Below are positions 63,392-64,000 of a stretch of DNA of 64,000 nt, in pieces. The first letter of the stretch is position 1, and each line of letters opens with the position of its first letter. The DNA comes from Desulfopila_A sp964446655 (GTDB lineage Bacteria > Desulfobacterota > Desulfobulbia > Desulfobulbales > Desulfocapsaceae). The stretch is from contig CAYUPL010000016.1 in the NCBI GenBank assembly GCA_964446655.1, positions 1 to 64,000 of the forward strand, written 5' to 3'. The notes beneath the pieces were generated by a model that was given only the letters and a program-made list of their open reading frames with translations, was not told the DNA's origin and did not search any database. Both the position numbers and the translations under genes were made by a program.

Positions 63392-63793
63392 ATGGAATAT
63401 TTAACGGAAATAAAAGTAAGAGGCTATCATGCCGATTTTTATGGGCATGTGAATAATGCCAGGTACCTGGAGTTTTTTGAAGAAGACAGATGGGCCAGGT
63501 TGGAAGATGTTATCGATTTACGGGAGTTTGCCGCACGAGGCTATGTCTTTCTGGTTGTCAATATCAATGTCAACTACCGACAGGCTGTTGCCGTTGGAGA
63601 GACAGTCCTGGTATCGACCGCTTTAGAAAAAATCGGTAATAAAAGTGTTGCCTTAAGGCAGGAAATTGTATTTAAAGAAACAAAAGAAGTTGCTGCGGAT
63701 GCCATTGTCACGTTTGTTATCCGGAACCAGACCGGGCAGGCCGCGGTAATGGAGGGGGATTTGCTCGAGGAGATCAAAAAACTGGCTCGTTAA
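63392..63793 (+). CDS. Acyl-CoA thioesterase, 4-hydroxybenzoyl-CoA thioesterase type
   Basis: A hot-dog-fold thioesterase of 133 residues. The active-site motif of the group is visible: YHADFYGHVNNARYLEFFEEDRW with its conserved Asp and Asn. Later comes NINVNYRQAVAVGETVLVSTAL, also typical. The start at 63392 is chosen because the 17 residues before it match nothing. It may release fatty acids or CoA from stalled beta-oxidation. Confidence 0.9.
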   Translation: MEYLTEIKVRGYHADFYGHVNNARYLEFFEEDRWARLEDVIDLREFAARGYVFLVVNINVNYRQAVAVGETVLVSTALEKIGNKSVALRQEIVFKETKEVAADAIVTFVIRNQTGQAAVMEGDLLEEIKKLAR

Positions 63794-63908
63794 TCCGGCA
63801 CAGGTGTAAATGTATCAAAAAAATGAACGTTGTCTCTATGCTTTATTGGTTTCTTTTGGAGAAAAGGAAATCAGTTGCTTTGATAGATGACATAGAATCT
63901 CTTTGATA

Positions 63909-63937
63909 TTGACTTGTACGTAAAAGTACGGTAGTAG
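63909..63937 (+). promoter_or_regulatory. Promoter with ACGTAAA element at the right edge
   Basis: TTGACT at 63909-63914 and TAGTAG at 63932-63937 are 17 bases apart, with ACGTAAA at the same offset as in the sites at 27790 and 59041. GTAC repeats flank the core (GTACGTAAAAGTAC). It likely drives a gene that lies beyond position 64000. Confidence 0.6.
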
Positions 63938-64000
63938 GTTGAGATGAGGGTTCCGGTCCGGTGTGCATGCGGGGCTGCTGTTTTCCGCATGTGAGGGGCA

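Overview
The window looks like part of the chromosome of a Gram-negative anaerobe of the Desulfobacterota, most likely a Desulfobulbales-type sulfate reducer or disproportionator. This is inferred from gene content, not from a marker tree: 2-oxoacid:ferredoxin oxidoreductase, many Fe-S and multihaem proteins, NrfD-type quinol modules, ETF with a membrane Fe-S oxidoreductase, and dense short operons. No rRNA, tRNA, CRISPR array, integrase or transposase was recognised. One assembly gap of 100 N lies at 42079-42178.

Layout. 81-5856 (minus): four-gene operon with a GltD-like Fe-S flavoprotein, the alpha and beta subunits of a 2-oxoacid:acceptor oxidoreductase, and a TakP-like TRAP binding protein for 2-oxoacids. 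6041-7873 (minus): ilvD. 8020-11780 (plus): PilU/PilT ATPase, a zinc-ribbon/receiver-like protein, DEAD-box helicase. 12155-14291: rpsA and ihfB, convergent with a Sua5/YrdC protein. 15135-22873: guaB, guaA, an NYN/cold-shock protein, a glucokinase remnant, a sugar-kinase-like phosphotransferase, tgt, yajC, rnhA. 22985-27639: radical SAM protein, two Nudix hydrolases, NRDE protein, sthA.

28146-40030 is a fatty-acid oxidation cluster: FadN-type dehydrogenase/hydratase, thiolase, FadE-type acyl-CoA dehydrogenase (gene order as in Bacillus subtilis fadNAE), a metallo-beta-lactamase-fold hydrolase, 2,4-dienoyl-CoA reductase, a second acyl-CoA dehydrogenase and a ferredoxin-like protein. 40203-46236 is a mixed accessory stretch: sugar dehydrogenase, small envelope proteins, TetR regulator, outer-membrane protein, double-receiver protein. 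46285-52438 (minus) is a periplasmic nitrate reductase operon, napD-napA followed by a tetrahaem NapB-like protein, a second tetrahaem cytochrome, and NrfC/NrfD-like subunits; an FNR/CRP-like box lies upstream. 52888-58404 holds envelope proteins, ilvH, a cation/proton antiporter and an LpxL-type acyltransferase. 58437-63793 holds a MerR regulator divergent from a membrane Fe-S oxidoreductase, etfB, etfA, an SCP2 protein and a thioesterase.

How it fits together. Acyl-CoA oxidised by the 28-40 kb cluster would pass electrons to EtfAB (61-63 kb) and then through the membrane Fe-S oxidoreductase to menaquinone. A common promoter signature, TTGAC-Y-N3-ACGTAAA with a -10 box seven bases further on, occurs before the fad operon, before the Fe-S oxidoreductase/ETF operon and at the right edge; a related ACGTAAA site lies in the merR promoter. 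I infer a MerR-controlled beta-oxidation regulon. The most unusual gene structures are the internally deleted glucokinase, the tandem NapB-like cytochrome in a Nap operon with an NrfCD module, and the coupling of a 2-oxoacid TRAP receptor to a 2-oxoacid oxidoreductase.
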